Origin: an uncultured Bacilli bacterium
Lineage (GTDB): Bacteria > Bacillota_I > Bacilli_A > RF39 > UBA660
DNA: 63,687 bases
Assembly: GCA_947585665.1 (NCBI GenBank)
Contig: CANPXE010000010.1
Location: 1 to 63,687 of the forward strand
Direction of reading: 5' to 3'
In this document: piece after piece, positions 53,951 through 63,073 of the stretch
How the letters are laid out: every line of letters begins with the position of its first letter
Position numbering within the stretch: the stretch's first letter is position 1
The notes under the pieces: generated by a model
Told to the model about the DNA's origin: nothing
Seen by the model: the letters and a program-made list of their open reading frames with translations, nothing else
The model's database searches: none
Position numbers and translations under genes: made by a program

Positions 53951-53981
53951 TTGACTTAGAGTTAACTCTAATTATTATAAT
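53951..53981 (+). promoter_or_regulatory. MerR-type promoter/operator upstream of the anchored flavodoxin
   Basis: -35 TTGACT (53951-53956) and -10 TATAAT (53976-53981) are separated by 19 bp, and a perfect 16-bp palindrome TTAGAGTTAACTCTAA (53956-53971) fills the spacer. This is the classic long-spacer architecture activated by MerR-family regulators. No merR gene lies in the window. Confidence 0.75.
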
Positions 53982-54002
53982 TATAATGAAAGGAGAAGTT
54001 TT

Positions 54003-54644
54003 ATGAATAAGAAATTAGTAGGAATTATTGTTGTATTGTTATTAGTGGTGGCGGTTGGTGTTGTTACTTTATTTATTATGAATGATCATAAAGAAAAGGA
54101 TAATGCTAATGATAGTAATAACACGCAAGAAGAGAAGGAAGAGAGTAGTGTTCCAACAAATAAAAAGATATTGATCGTTTATTTTTCAGCAACTAATAAT
54201 ACTGAAAGAGTAGCGAAAGTAATATCTCAAAACTTAAATGCTGATTTTTTTGAGGTTGAACCAGTTCAAGAGTATACTTCAGCTGATTTGAATTATGGTG
54301 ATGATAATTCAAGAGTTTATAAAGAATATCGTGATGAGAGTTTACGAAATGTTGAACTAAAGACAACAACAGTTCCTAATTGGGAAGAATATGATACCGT
54401 TTTAATTGGTTATCCTATTTGGTGGGGAATTGCGGCTTGGCCAATTAATAACTTTGTTAAGAATAATGACTTCACTGGAAAAACAGTTTATCCATTCTGC
54501 ACTTCAGCATCTTCTGGTTTAGGAGAAAGTGCAAAACTTCTTTCACAACTTACAACGACAGGCTCTTGGCAAGAAGGAATGCGTTTTTCAAGTAGTGCTA
54601 GTGAAGAAGAAATAAAGAATTGGACTAATAATATAAATAAGTAG
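54003..54644 (+). CDS. Membrane-anchored flavodoxin
   Basis: The 213-aa protein has an N-terminal membrane anchor (about 5-26), an acidic linker, and a flavodoxin domain: ILIVYFSATNNTERVA (FMN phosphate loop), DTVLIGYPIWWGIAAWPINNF (isoalloxazine contact), TVYPFCTSASSGLGES. It is likely an extracytoplasmic flavoprotein. Control by a MerR-type promoter suggests induction by electrophiles or oxidative stress. AGGAGAAG is the RBS. Confidence 0.85.
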   Translation: MNKKLVGIIVVLLLVVAVGVVTLFIMNDHKEKDNANDSNNTQEEKEESSVPTNKKILIVYFSATNNTERVAKVISQNLNADFFEVEPVQEYTSADLNYGDDNSRVYKEYRDESLRNVELKTTTVPNWEEYDTVLIGYPIWWGIAAWPINNFVKNNDFTGKTVYPFCTSASSGLGESAKLLSQLTTTGSWQEGMRFSSSASEEEIKNWTNNINK

Positions 54645-54666
54645 ACTACAAAAGTAGTCTTTTTCT
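54643..54666 (+). terminator. Rho-independent terminator
   Basis: AGACTAC-AAAA-GTAGTCT followed by TTTTT. Confidence 0.8.
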
Positions 54667-54724
54667 ATGCACTAATTTTGAAATATGATATAATACTTGT
54701 GGTTTTATCAAGGAGTAGATAAAA

Positions 54725-55552
54725 ATGGAAAAATATAAAGAGATTGAGAGAAGTATAATTAAAAAATTTCGTAAAGAAATATGGGGTAAATTTGTTAAAG
54801 CAGTCCAAGAATATAAACTTATTGAAGATGGTGATAATATCATGGTTTGTATTAGTGGCGGAAAAGATTCTTTTTTACTCGCTAAATGTGTTCAGGAACT
54901 AGAACGTCATGGCAAAATAAAATTTAATGCGCATTACGTTGTCATGGATCCAGGATATAACGAAAAAAATCATCAAGCAATAGTTGAAAATGCCCAAGTT
55001 CTAAACATTCCTATCGAAATTTTTAATAGTAATATTTTTGAAGCGGTTTCTAATGTTGAAGTAAAGATGGCTTGTTACTTGTGTGCTAAAATGCGTCGTG
55101 GTTGCTTATACAGTAAAGCTCAAGAACTTGGATGTAATAAAATTGCATTAGGACATCACTTTGATGATGTCATTGAAACAACTCTTCTTTCAATGTTCTA
55201 TGGTTCAGAATTAAAAACGATGATGCCTAAACTACATAGTGATAACTTTGAAGGCATTGAACTAATAAGACCATTATATTTAGTTAGAGAAGACGCTATT
55301 ATATCTTGGCGTAATACTAATGAATTAAATTTTCTTAATTGTGCTTGCCGTTTTACTGAAAAAAGTAATAGTGAAAACATAAGTAAGAGGAAAGAAATAA
55401 AAGAACTAATTAAAAACTTAAAGAAAGTAAATAAAGATATTGACTATAATATTTTTAAAGCTCTTGATAATGTTAACTTAAACTGTGTTTTAGGAACAAA
55501 AAAGAATGGTGAATATAAAAGTTTTCTTGAAGAATACGATAATAAAAAGTGA
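54725..55552 (+). CDS. TtcA-like tRNA thiolation ATPase
   Basis: The 275-aa PP-loop protein has VCISGGKDSFLLAK, MACYLCAKMRRGCLY (CxxC) and ALGHHFDDVIETTLLSMFYG, followed by CACRF. This is the TtcA/TtuA family, in which Cys residues hold an iron-sulfur cluster for 2-thiolation of tRNA bases. Substrate base cannot be decided; TtcA acts at C32. The stop is TGA, inside a bidirectional terminator. Confidence 0.85.
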   Translation: MEKYKEIERSIIKKFRKEIWGKFVKAVQEYKLIEDGDNIMVCISGGKDSFLLAKCVQELERHGKIKFNAHYVVMDPGYNEKNHQAIVENAQVLNIPIEIFNSNIFEAVSNVEVKMACYLCAKMRRGCLYSKAQELGCNKIALGHHFDDVIETTLLSMFYGSELKTMMPKLHSDNFEGIELIRPLYLVREDAIISWRNTNELNFLNCACRFTEKSNSENISKRKEIKELIKNLKKVNKDIDYNIFKALDNVNLNCVLGTKKNGEYKSFLEEYDNKK

Positions 55553-55578
55553 GATTACATTGATATCTCACTTTTCTT
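55544..55578. terminator. Bidirectional terminator between convergent genes
   Basis: AAAAGTGAGAT against ATCTCACTTTT between the TtcA-like gene and the minus-strand XRE regulator. Confidence 0.75.
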
Positions 55579-55834
55579 TTATATACATATCAACACGCTT
55601 CGGTAATTTCTTAGCCTCTTTAGCTGTTTCTTCTGAAAATAAAAGAATTGGTTTAATGTTAAATGACCTAGCTATTAAATCAATATTTTTACAAGTTAGA
55701 TTAGCATCCCCATTTTCAATAGTACTTATATATGCCATTTTAAATTTAGTTTTATTAGCGAACTGTTCCTGAGTCATATTATTTTGATATCTATACCATT
55801 TAGTATTTAATCCAATCAACTCCATAGATGTCAT
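55568..55834 (-). CDS. XRE family helix-turn-helix regulator
   Basis: The 88-aa protein has a Cro/C1-type HTH: MTQEQFANKTKFKMAYISTIENGDANLTCKNIDLIARSFNIKP. The reverse-strand RBS AAAGGTGGTG lies just upstream of ATG 55834. It is divergent from the lipoprotein gene at 55991 and could control it or itself through the 156-bp gap between them. Confidence 0.85.
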   Translation of the reverse strand: MTSMELIGLNTKWYRYQNNMTQEQFANKTKFKMAYISTIENGDANLTCKNIDLIARSFNIKPILLFSEETAKEAKKLPKRVDMYIKEK

Positions 55835-55990
55835 TTAAATCACCACCTTTTATCTTTGTACGATAAAAATTATTCATACATAGATTATAAAATTAATTAA
55901 AAAATAATTTAACACCACTAAAACTTATTAATTTATATCTTAACAAAGTATATTTTATATGTTATAATTTCGACTAGAAGGAGGAAAAAA

Positions 55991-56977
55991 ATGAAAAAGT
56001 TAAGTGTCTTAGTACTTGTTGTTATTTCGATGGTTTTATTGACGGGTTGTGGAGCTAAAAAAATTGATTGGAGTGAGATTACTTTAGGTGATAAAATGCC
56101 TAAATCTGATGTTTTAACTGGTGAGATTGAAACAAATCGTAAAGATTTAGCTATAATTGAAATTACTAAGATATCACAAAAAGAATTTGAAAGCTATGTT
56201 CAAAAAGTTATTGATGCCGGTTATGATATTGATCTTGAATATGAAGATTGGGATACTGTATATGGTGCTTTTAATAAAGAGGGATATTCTATTAGAATCT
56301 CATATTTAGAAAATAGTAAAGAAATGAGTATTACTCTTGAGACCCCTGAAACAAACAATATGAAGGAAATAGAATGGCCAAGTAATGGATTAGGTGCTAT
56401 GTTACCTAAACCTAAATCTAATTTAGGAAAGATTTCTTGGAATAATAGTGATACATTTATCGTTCATTTAGGAAATACAACAATCAATGATTTTAATGAA
56501 TATGTAAAAGCCTGTGAGGCAGCTGGTTATACTAATGATTATAGTAAAGAAGATAAATATTATTCTGCTAAAAATAGTTCTAGTTATGAACTAGACTTAC
56601 GTTATCTTGGTGCTAATGTAATTGAAATATCATTAAAAGCTCCAGAAGGTGTAGAAAATAATAGTACTTCTGTTGATAAACCAGTAACTGACAATAAGCC
56701 AACTACTGATAATTCTAAAATGCGTAGTGATTTCAAAAAAGCCATGGATGATTATGAAAAGTTTATGGATGAATATATCGCATTTATGAAAAAGTACAAT
56801 AAATCTAATGGTTCAGATCTTTCTCTTTTAAGCGATTATTCTGATTACATGACGAAATATACTGAATTCCTTGATTCATTCAGTAAATGGGAAAGTAAAG
56901 ACTTAAATGAAGCTGAAGCAAAATATTATCTTGAAGTTCAAACACGTGTAAATAAAAAACTTTTAGAAATATCTTAA
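55991..56977 (+). CDS. Lipoprotein with two repeated domains
   Basis: The 328-aa protein has a lipobox LLTGC (Cys20). Two repeats each start IDWSEITLGDKMPKS- or IEWPSNGLGAMLPKP-like and end in a beta strand (SITLETPE, EISLKAPE). A helical C-terminal domain (about 240-328) follows a Thr/Asp/Asn linker. No named family is certain; the repeats resemble DUF6591-type domains. The next gene follows after 15 nt, so both are probably one operon. A -10 TATAAT lies near 55962. Confidence 0.75.
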   Translation: MKKLSVLVLVVISMVLLTGCGAKKIDWSEITLGDKMPKSDVLTGEIETNRKDLAIIEITKISQKEFESYVQKVIDAGYDIDLEYEDWDTVYGAFNKEGYSIRISYLENSKEMSITLETPETNNMKEIEWPSNGLGAMLPKPKSNLGKISWNNSDTFIVHLGNTTINDFNEYVKACEAAGYTNDYSKEDKYYSAKNSSSYELDLRYLGANVIEISLKAPEGVENNSTSVDKPVTDNKPTTDNSKMRSDFKKAMDDYEKFMDEYIAFMKKYNKSNGSDLSLLSDYSDYMTKYTEFLDSFSKWESKDLNEAEAKYYLEVQTRVNKKLLEIS

Positions 56978-56992
56978 TTTGAGGTGAGATTA

Positions 56993-57559
56993 ATGGAAAG
57001 TGTAAAAGAATTTATTAAAAAATATAATGTTTTTAAATGGGTAATAGTTCTTGCTGGAGTTGTTGCTCTAATTGGTTTATTTTTACCATATCAAAAAGCT
57101 ACTAAAGAATATAAAGAAGAATTAGAAGAATATGGTGACTCTTATTATCTTGGAGATGTATTAACAAATAAAGAAGCTGTTAATATTTCTATAATAGAAA
57201 ACTTTAAAATGTATAAATATGCAATGAACCATAGTGAAGGTGTTTCTTATATTGAAGGAGAAGCTACAATCAATTTTGTCATAACAATTGTTATGATTGT
57301 TGCAATAGTACTCGTTATTCTATTTGCTTTATTAAATAAACGCATTTTAACAATCATCTTTAATATTGTTTTAGGATTATGTTCTTTACTCATGAATGCT
57401 GACATTACGTCTCGTGGTGTCATGCCATCAGATAACTTTGTTTGTGGTATTTCTTATTACTTGTATATTATTCTTGCTGTTATCATTCTTGCATGTTCAA
57501 TTGTACTAATTATTAATAATAAGAAAAATAAAAAAACTAAAGCAAAAAGTAGTGAATAA
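56993..57559 (+). CDS. Multi-pass membrane hypothetical protein
   Basis: The 188-aa product has four hydrophobic segments (about 15-31, 82-104, 108-130, 145-170) and a Lys-rich C-terminus. No family is recognised. GAGGTGA supports ATG 56993 rather than TTG 56984. It probably works with the upstream lipoprotein. Confidence 0.65.
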   Translation: MESVKEFIKKYNVFKWVIVLAGVVALIGLFLPYQKATKEYKEELEEYGDSYYLGDVLTNKEAVNISIIENFKMYKYAMNHSEGVSYIEGEATINFVITIVMIVAIVLVILFALLNKRILTIIFNIVLGLCSLLMNADITSRGVMPSDNFVCGISYYLYIILAVIILACSIVLIINNKKNKKTKAKSSE

Positions 57560-57577
57560 AAATAAATTATAATTTTT

Positions 57578-57606
57578 AAGCAAGTTATAAAGACTTGCTT
57601 TTTTGT
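57578..57606 (+). terminator. Rho-independent terminator
   Basis: AAGCAAGT against ACTTGCTT followed by TTTT. Confidence 0.75.
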
Positions 57607-57671
57607 TACAAAACTGTAAGGTTAAATGTTATTGTTTCGTGATATGATAATATTAGAAAAGTGGTGAATAT

Positions 57672-58343
57672 ATGAGTAAGATTATGATTATTGATGATGA
57701 TGAAGCAATAAGTTCTGAATTAAAAGAATTACTTCAAAATAATGGTTATGAAGTTACTCTTCCTCAAGACTTTAATAATATTTTAGAAAAGATTTTAAAG
57801 TTTTCTCCAGACTTATTATTATTAGATATTAATTTGCCTTTTGTTAACGGTGAACTACTTCTTCAAAATTTAAGAAAAACTTCTAATATACCAGTTATTA
57901 TGGTAACAAGTAAGAATAATGAGACAGATGAAGCATTATCTATTTCTTATGGTGCTGATGACTACATAACAAAACCATATAATCCCAATATTTTACTTTT
58001 AAGAATTGGTGCTGTTTTAAAAAGAAGTAGTATTAATTATAATAATAACACGATTATTACTTATAAAGAATTGAAGTTTGATACTCAAAAAGGAAGTATT
58101 AAAAGAGATAATACCGAAATTATTTTAACTAAGAATGAAATGATTATTTTTTCTTATTTAGTAACTCATCAAAAAAGAATAGTTACAAGAGATGAATTAA
58201 TGACAGCACTATGGGATAATACCGAATATGTCAATGATAATACTTTAACAGTAAACATTAGTCGTTTAAGAAATAAGTTAAAAGAAGTAGGGTATATTGA
58301 TGTTTTAGCGACAAGAAAGGGTCAAGGTTACATTTTATTATGA
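57672..58343 (+). CDS. OmpR-type response regulator (BceR-like)
   Basis: The 223-aa protein has a receiver domain (IDDDEA, phospho-acceptor Asp52 in LLLLDINLP, Thr/Ser in VTSKNNE, Lys in TKPYNP) and an OmpR/PhoB winged helix (TKNEMIIFSYLV, VNDNTLTVNISRLRNKL). It overlaps the kinase gene by 4 nt and heads a Bce-type module; by analogy it activates the adjacent ABC transporter genes in response to peptide antibiotics. Confidence 0.92.
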   Translation: MSKIMIIDDDEAISSELKELLQNNGYEVTLPQDFNNILEKILKFSPDLLLLDINLPFVNGELLLQNLRKTSNIPVIMVTSKNNETDEALSISYGADDYITKPYNPNILLLRIGAVLKRSSINYNNNTIITYKELKFDTQKGSIKRDNTEIILTKNEMIIFSYLVTHQKRIVTRDELMTALWDNTEYVNDNTLTVNISRLRNKLKEVGYIDVLATRKGQGYILL

Positions 58344-59359
58344 AATTTAAAAACTATTTAAAAGACAAATTATATTTTATTATCATTTCTTTAATTAGTT
58401 ATATTCTCATCTTTTTACTTCTTTTATCTTTTAAAGTTGATAAATCATTAATTGTAGTCGTTTCTATTCTCTTATTAGTTACTTATTCTTTACTATTATT
58501 AATTGATTATTTTCGTAAACAGAAATATTATACGAATCTTTTAAAAAATATTGATAATCTCGATAAGGCATATCTCGTTTTAGAGACTTTAAATAAACCA
58601 GAGTTTTATGAAGGAGAATTATTATATAATGCTTTGTACGCTATTAATAAGTCAATGCTTGAAAATATCCGTCTTCAAGAAGAACAAATACTCGATTATA
58701 AAGAATATGTTGAAATGTGGATACATGAAGTTAAAAGACCACTTGCTAGTCTTGTCTTAACTCTCAATAATAAACAAAAATTATTAGATCGTAAAACTAA
58801 AAATATTTTAAAACAATTAGAAGATAGAATTGATCAAGTCTTATATTATGTTCGTTCAGAAAATGCGGAGAAAGATTATTTAATAAAAGAAGTAGATCTA
58901 TCTAAAATAATTAAAAATGTTGGTATTAAAAACATGGATGATTTACTTGATAATAAAATTTCTTTTAAAGTCGATAATATAAACTATAAAGTATATACTG
59001 ATTCTAAATGGTTAGAGTTTATTTTAAATCAAATTATAAATAATAGTATTAAATATAAAAGAAATATATCTAATTCTTATATTAAGATTTATGTTGAATA
59101 TAATGCTAAAACAACTACTTTAATAATTGAAGATAATGGTATAGGAATACCTTCTACGGATATAAAACAAGTCTTTGATAGGACCTTTACAGGATCTAAT
59201 GGAAGAAAAGGAACTAATTCAACAGGAATGGGATTATATATTGCGAAAAACTTATGTAAAAAATTAGGTCATAAGATAGAGATCGAATCTTTAGAAAATA
59301 AATATACGAGAGTTTATATAACTTTTGCTAATAATAAATATTATGATGTTTTAAAGTAA
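58340..59359 (+). CDS. Intramembrane-sensing histidine kinase (BceS-like)
   Basis: The 339-aa kinase has two membrane helices (about 13-30 and 38-57) with almost no extracytoplasmic loop, the BceS layout. The phospho-acceptor His129 lies in MWIHEVKRPLASL; the N box NQIINNSIKYK and G boxes EDNGIGI and STGMGLYIAK are present. It senses the transporter flux rather than the drug directly in known systems. Confidence 0.9.
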   Translation: MKFKNYLKDKLYFIIISLISYILIFLLLLSFKVDKSLIVVVSILLLVTYSLLLLIDYFRKQKYYTNLLKNIDNLDKAYLVLETLNKPEFYEGELLYNALYAINKSMLENIRLQEEQILDYKEYVEMWIHEVKRPLASLVLTLNNKQKLLDRKTKNILKQLEDRIDQVLYYVRSENAEKDYLIKEVDLSKIIKNVGIKNMDDLLDNKISFKVDNINYKVYTDSKWLEFILNQIINNSIKYKRNISNSYIKIYVEYNAKTTTLIIEDNGIGIPSTDIKQVFDRTFTGSNGRKGTNSTGMGLYIAKNLCKKLGHKIEIESLENKYTRVYITFANNKYYDVLK

Positions 59360-59391
59360 TATTACAAAAATGTCATATTTAGTAATATTAG
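59356..59391 (+). promoter_or_regulatory. Candidate BceR binding site upstream of the ABC genes
   Basis: GTAATATTAC (59356-59365, a perfect palindrome that covers the kinase stop) is repeated as GTAATATTAG (59382-59391), 26 bp apart. A -10 TATGAT (59419-59424) with weak -35 ACGACA (59396-59401) follows. Paired sites upstream of a weak -35 suit activation by the response regulator. Confidence 0.45.
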
Positions 59392-59447
59392 ACGAACGAC
59401 AAGAAAGTTATTTTTAGATATGATGGTTTCTGAAAGGAGAAAATTAT

Positions 59448-60212
59448 ATGGAAAATATTTTAAAAGTTGAAAAAATAGAGAAATATTATGGTAGTCGTTC
59501 ATCTTTAACAAAGGCAATTGATAATTTGTCATTGGAAGTAGAAAAGGGTGAATTTGTTGCTATTATGGGTTCATCTGGTAGTGGTAAAACAACCCTTTTA
59601 AATTGTATTTCAACGATTGATAGAGTGACAAGTGGTCATATTTTTGTTGATGATATTGATATTACTAAATTAAAGGGAAATGAACTTAATAAGTTTCGAA
59701 GAGAAAAATTAGGTTTTATCTTTCAAGATTTTAATTTGTTAGATACTTTAACAGCTTATGAAAATATTGCGCTTGCTCTATCTATTCAAAATGTAACTTC
59801 ACAAGAAATAGAGAGAAAGGTAAAAAAAGTTAGTGAAGAACTTGATATTAAGGATGTTTTAAATAAGTATCCATATCAAATGAGTGGTGGACAAAAACAA
59901 AGGGTTGCTGCTGCAAGGGCCATCATAACAGATCCTAAGTTAGTACTTGCCGATGAACCAACTGGAGCACTTGATTCTAAATCTTCAAGAATGTTATTAG
60001 AAAAGTTTAATTATTTAGATGATTTAGGAGCAACAATTTTGATGGTGACGCATGATGCTTTTACAGCTAGTTATTCTAGACGAGTAATTTTTATTAAAGA
60101 TGGTAAAGTCTTTAAAGAATTACATCGTGGTAAAAGTTCTAGAAAAGAGTTCTTTGATAAAATTATTGATGTTGTTACTTTGTTAGGTGGGGATTTAAAT
60201 GATGCTTTGTAA
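59448..60212 (+). CDS. Bce-type ABC transporter ATPase
   Basis: The 254-aa ATPase has Walker A GSSGSGKTT, signature MSGGQKQRVAAARA, Walker B VLADEPTGALDS and H-loop MVTHDAFTAS. It overlaps the permease gene by 14 nt. Together with the RR/HK pair it forms a complete antimicrobial-peptide sensing and detoxification module. RBS AAAGGAG. Confidence 0.94.
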   Translation: MENILKVEKIEKYYGSRSSLTKAIDNLSLEVEKGEFVAIMGSSGSGKTTLLNCISTIDRVTSGHIFVDDIDITKLKGNELNKFRREKLGFIFQDFNLLDTLTAYENIALALSIQNVTSQEIERKVKKVSEELDIKDVLNKYPYQMSGGQKQRVAAARAIITDPKLVLADEPTGALDSKSSRMLLEKFNYLDDLGATILMVTHDAFTASYSRRVIFIKDGKVFKELHRGKSSRKEFFDKIIDVVTLLGGDLNDAL

Positions 60213-62274
60213 ATTATCTTTAAAAAACATCAAAAAAAGTATTAAAGATTATGCTATTTACTTTTTTACACTCATTCTAGGAGTTGCTATCTTTTATGTA
60301 TTTAATGCTCTAGATAGTCAAACTGTTATGATGGATGTTTCCTCATCAACACAAGATTTGATTGATCTCATGATGACTGTTCTTTCTAGTGTTAGTGTCT
60401 TTGTTTCATTCGTATTGGGATTTTTAATAATTTATGCATCACGTTTTTTAATGAAGAGACGAAATAAAGAATTTGGAATTTATTTAACTCTTGGAATGAG
60501 TAAAAGAAAAATATCTTTGATTCTTTTCTTGGAAACATTATGCATTGGTATTTTATCTTTAATTGTTGGTCTAGGTGTTGGTGTAATTATATCGCAAATT
60601 ATGAGTTTAGTTGTTGCCAATATGTTTGAAGCCGACCTTACTAAATTTACCTTTGTGTTCTCATCATCAGCCTGCCTTAAAACAATTATTTATTTTAGTA
60701 TTATGTATTTAATCGTTATGATTTTTAATACGATAAGTGTTAGTAAATGTAAATTGATTGATTTATTAAATGGGGCTAAAACGAGTGAAGAAGTTAAATT
60801 AAAGAATCCATATCTTTGCATTATTATCTTTGTATTGTCTTCGATTGTTCTTGGTAAAGCATATCACATAGTAACATCTGAGTTTTTAACTTTACAAGAA
60901 GTAACGGATGCTTTAAAACCAATTATTATGGGTATAGTAGCGACTTTCTTAATATTCTGGTCTTTGTCAGGTCTAATTTTAAGAATTGCTCAAAGCTTAA
61001 AGAAGTATTACTATAAAGGACTAAACAGTTTTACATTAAGACAATTTTCAAGTAAGATTAATACAACGGTATTTTCAACAACAATTATTTGTTTGATGTT
61101 ATTTGTGACGATTTGTTTGTTGTCAGCTTGTTTTACGATGAAGAATTCAATGAATGCTAATATTAAAGAACTTGCGCCAATAGATGCTCAATTTACAGTT
61201 AATATGAATATGGATAGATATTATGAAAATTATAAAGATTATGGATATAATGATGATCAAATAAAAAATTCGCACTATACAGCAAAAGAAATGTTTGAAT
61301 TATTTGATTTTGATATTACAACTTACTTTAAAGATTATATAGAAGTTAATACTTATGCAACGCCAGATTTAACTATGAATGACACTTTAGGATCAAAACT
61401 TGATAGCATTAGAACACAATTTCCTTTTTTAGCGTATGATACCAAAGAACCCATTATGAAAATAAGTGATTATAATGCGGTTGCTAAGTTTTATGGAATA
61501 GAAGAATATTCTTTGAAAGACGATGAATATATGATAGTTGCTGATTTTGATTCAATGATAAAGATTCGCGATATCGCTTTAAAAAATGGGGAAGAAATTA
61601 ATGTATTTGGTCATACCTTAAAACCTAAATATGATACTTGTCAGGATGGATTTTTAGAGATGTCTAGTAATCATATTAATACAGGAATTATTTTAGTTCC
61701 TGATGATGTAGTAGATGAAGACTATTTAATTCAAAATCATTTGCTAGGTAATTATAAAACAAGTGATAAAAAAGAAATTGAACAAATTGAAAATGACATT
61801 AATGCCCTTGATAAAGATAAAAGAGCTAATTCTTATTTATTACCTAGTGGTAGTACTAAGTTAGCGATAAAAGAAGCGACAGTTGGACTATCAGCAATGG
61901 TAACATTTATTGGTCTATATTTAGGAATTATTTTCTTAATTAGTAGTGCGGCAATTTTGGGATTAAAAGAGTTGTCAGAGAGTAGTGATAACAAAGAAAG
62001 ATTTTTAATCTTGCGAAAGATTGGTACTGATGAGAAAATGATTAATAAAGCACTATTTAGACAAATTGCTATTTTCTTTATGTTGCCTTTAATCCTTGCC
62101 TTGATTCATTCAATGTTTGGAATTAAGTTTGCCGTGCAAGTATTAGAGGTATTTGGTACTGAGGAATTACTGCCTTCTATAATTGCAACAGCATTTATTT
62201 TAGTAGTCATTTATGGTGGATATTTCTTAATTACATATTACTGTAGTAAAAATATTATAAAAGAAAGATATTAA
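60199..62274 (+). CDS. Bce-type ABC permease (FtsX-like)
   Basis: The 691-aa protein has the BceB plan: ten membrane helices with a large extracytoplasmic domain (about 310-550) between helices VII and VIII. RRNKEFGIYLTLGMSKRKISL and KERFLILRKIGTDEKMINKAL are coupling segments. It works with the ATPase upstream to release cell-wall precursors from peptide antibiotics and signals to the kinase. It ends at a bidirectional terminator. Confidence 0.92.
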   Translation: MMLCKLSLKNIKKSIKDYAIYFFTLILGVAIFYVFNALDSQTVMMDVSSSTQDLIDLMMTVLSSVSVFVSFVLGFLIIYASRFLMKRRNKEFGIYLTLGMSKRKISLILFLETLCIGILSLIVGLGVGVIISQIMSLVVANMFEADLTKFTFVFSSSACLKTIIYFSIMYLIVMIFNTISVSKCKLIDLLNGAKTSEEVKLKNPYLCIIIFVLSSIVLGKAYHIVTSEFLTLQEVTDALKPIIMGIVATFLIFWSLSGLILRIAQSLKKYYYKGLNSFTLRQFSSKINTTVFSTTIICLMLFVTICLLSACFTMKNSMNANIKELAPIDAQFTVNMNMDRYYENYKDYGYNDDQIKNSHYTAKEMFELFDFDITTYFKDYIEVNTYATPDLTMNDTLGSKLDSIRTQFPFLAYDTKEPIMKISDYNAVAKFYGIEEYSLKDDEYMIVADFDSMIKIRDIALKNGEEINVFGHTLKPKYDTCQDGFLEMSSNHINTGIILVPDDVVDEDYLIQNHLLGNYKTSDKKEIEQIENDINALDKDKRANSYLLPSGSTKLAIKEATVGLSAMVTFIGLYLGIIFLISSAAILGLKELSESSDNKERFLILRKIGTDEKMINKALFRQIAIFFMLPLILALIHSMFGIKFAVQVLEVFGTEELLPSIIATAFILVVIYGGYFLITYYCSKNIIKERY

Positions 62275-62281
62275 TGATAAA

Positions 62282-62316
62282 AAAAGACTTATGAATAAAA
62301 TTTCATAGGTCTTTTA
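62282..62316. terminator. Bidirectional terminator between convergent genes
   Basis: AAAAGACTTATGA against TCATAGGTCTTTT, one G-T pair. Confidence 0.75.
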
Positions 62317-62319
62317 ATA

Positions 62320-62988
62320 TTATTCTTCTTTAACTTTGGCATCAGTTATTTCTATTTTTTCACATTTAGTAGTTGTTTCGTTATAAGTATAATTTTCTTC
62401 ACAATTCTTGTTAGTTTCTTTAGTAGTAGTTGTTACACACTTTTTACCATCAAGAGTTCCATTCTCACAAGAGTAGGTTGTTTTAGGGGTTGCTGTCTTA
62501 TAGCATTTACCACTAATTTCTTTAGTATTTTTAGGACATACGAGACGACCTTTAGCTTCTGCTGGTGTTTCATAACAATCTTTATTTGGTCCACTCTTAC
62601 AAATTCTAAGGATACAAGCACTATTTTCTACTCTTAAAGCTTGATAGTACCAACCATTTGATTCTTTATGTTGCGTATAACTTTCAACACAATAATGTTC
62701 AATTACTTTATCAGTAGCTGTTTTACTAACACAAGTTCCATTTTTTAATTCATAACCACTATCACATTTAGTAGTGCTTTTAGCATCAGTCTTCTCTTCT
62801 TTAACACAAGTGTTATCTTTTAACTCATAGCCTTCATCACAACTCGTTGTTGCATCCATTGATATAACAGTTTCACATTTATCATTTTTTAATGTTCCTT
62901 CATCACAATAAAAACTCTTTTCTTTTTTTCCACAACCAGTAACTATTAATAATAGTAATATAAATATAAAATAATTTTTAAGTTTCAT
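62320..62988 (-). CDS. Cysteine-repeat lipoprotein
   Basis: The 222-aa protein has lipobox IVTGC (Cys19) and about five short repeats of the form C-x-x-G-x-x-L/Y-x-x-x-x-C, for example CDEGTLKNDKC, CDEGYELKDNTC, CDSGYELKNGTC and CENGTLDGKKC. A divergent middle segment carries extra Cys. The repeats could form disulfide-bonded knots on the cell surface. No family is certain. RBS AAGGAGGAT (reverse) precedes ATG 62988. Confidence 0.75.
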   Translation of the reverse strand: MKLKNYFIFILLLLIVTGCGKKEKSFYCDEGTLKNDKCETVISMDATTSCDEGYELKDNTCVKEEKTDAKSTTKCDSGYELKNGTCVSKTATDKVIEHYCVESYTQHKESNGWYYQALRVENSACILRICKSGPNKDCYETPAEAKGRLVCPKNTKEISGKCYKTATPKTTYSCENGTLDGKKCVTTTTKETNKNCEENYTYNETTTKCEKIEITDAKVKEE

Positions 62989-63073
62989 AGATATCCTCCT
63001 TTTCTATATTATAGCATATTCTTAATAATTATTATATAATAAAAATGACAAAAGGTGATACGGAAGTGATATA

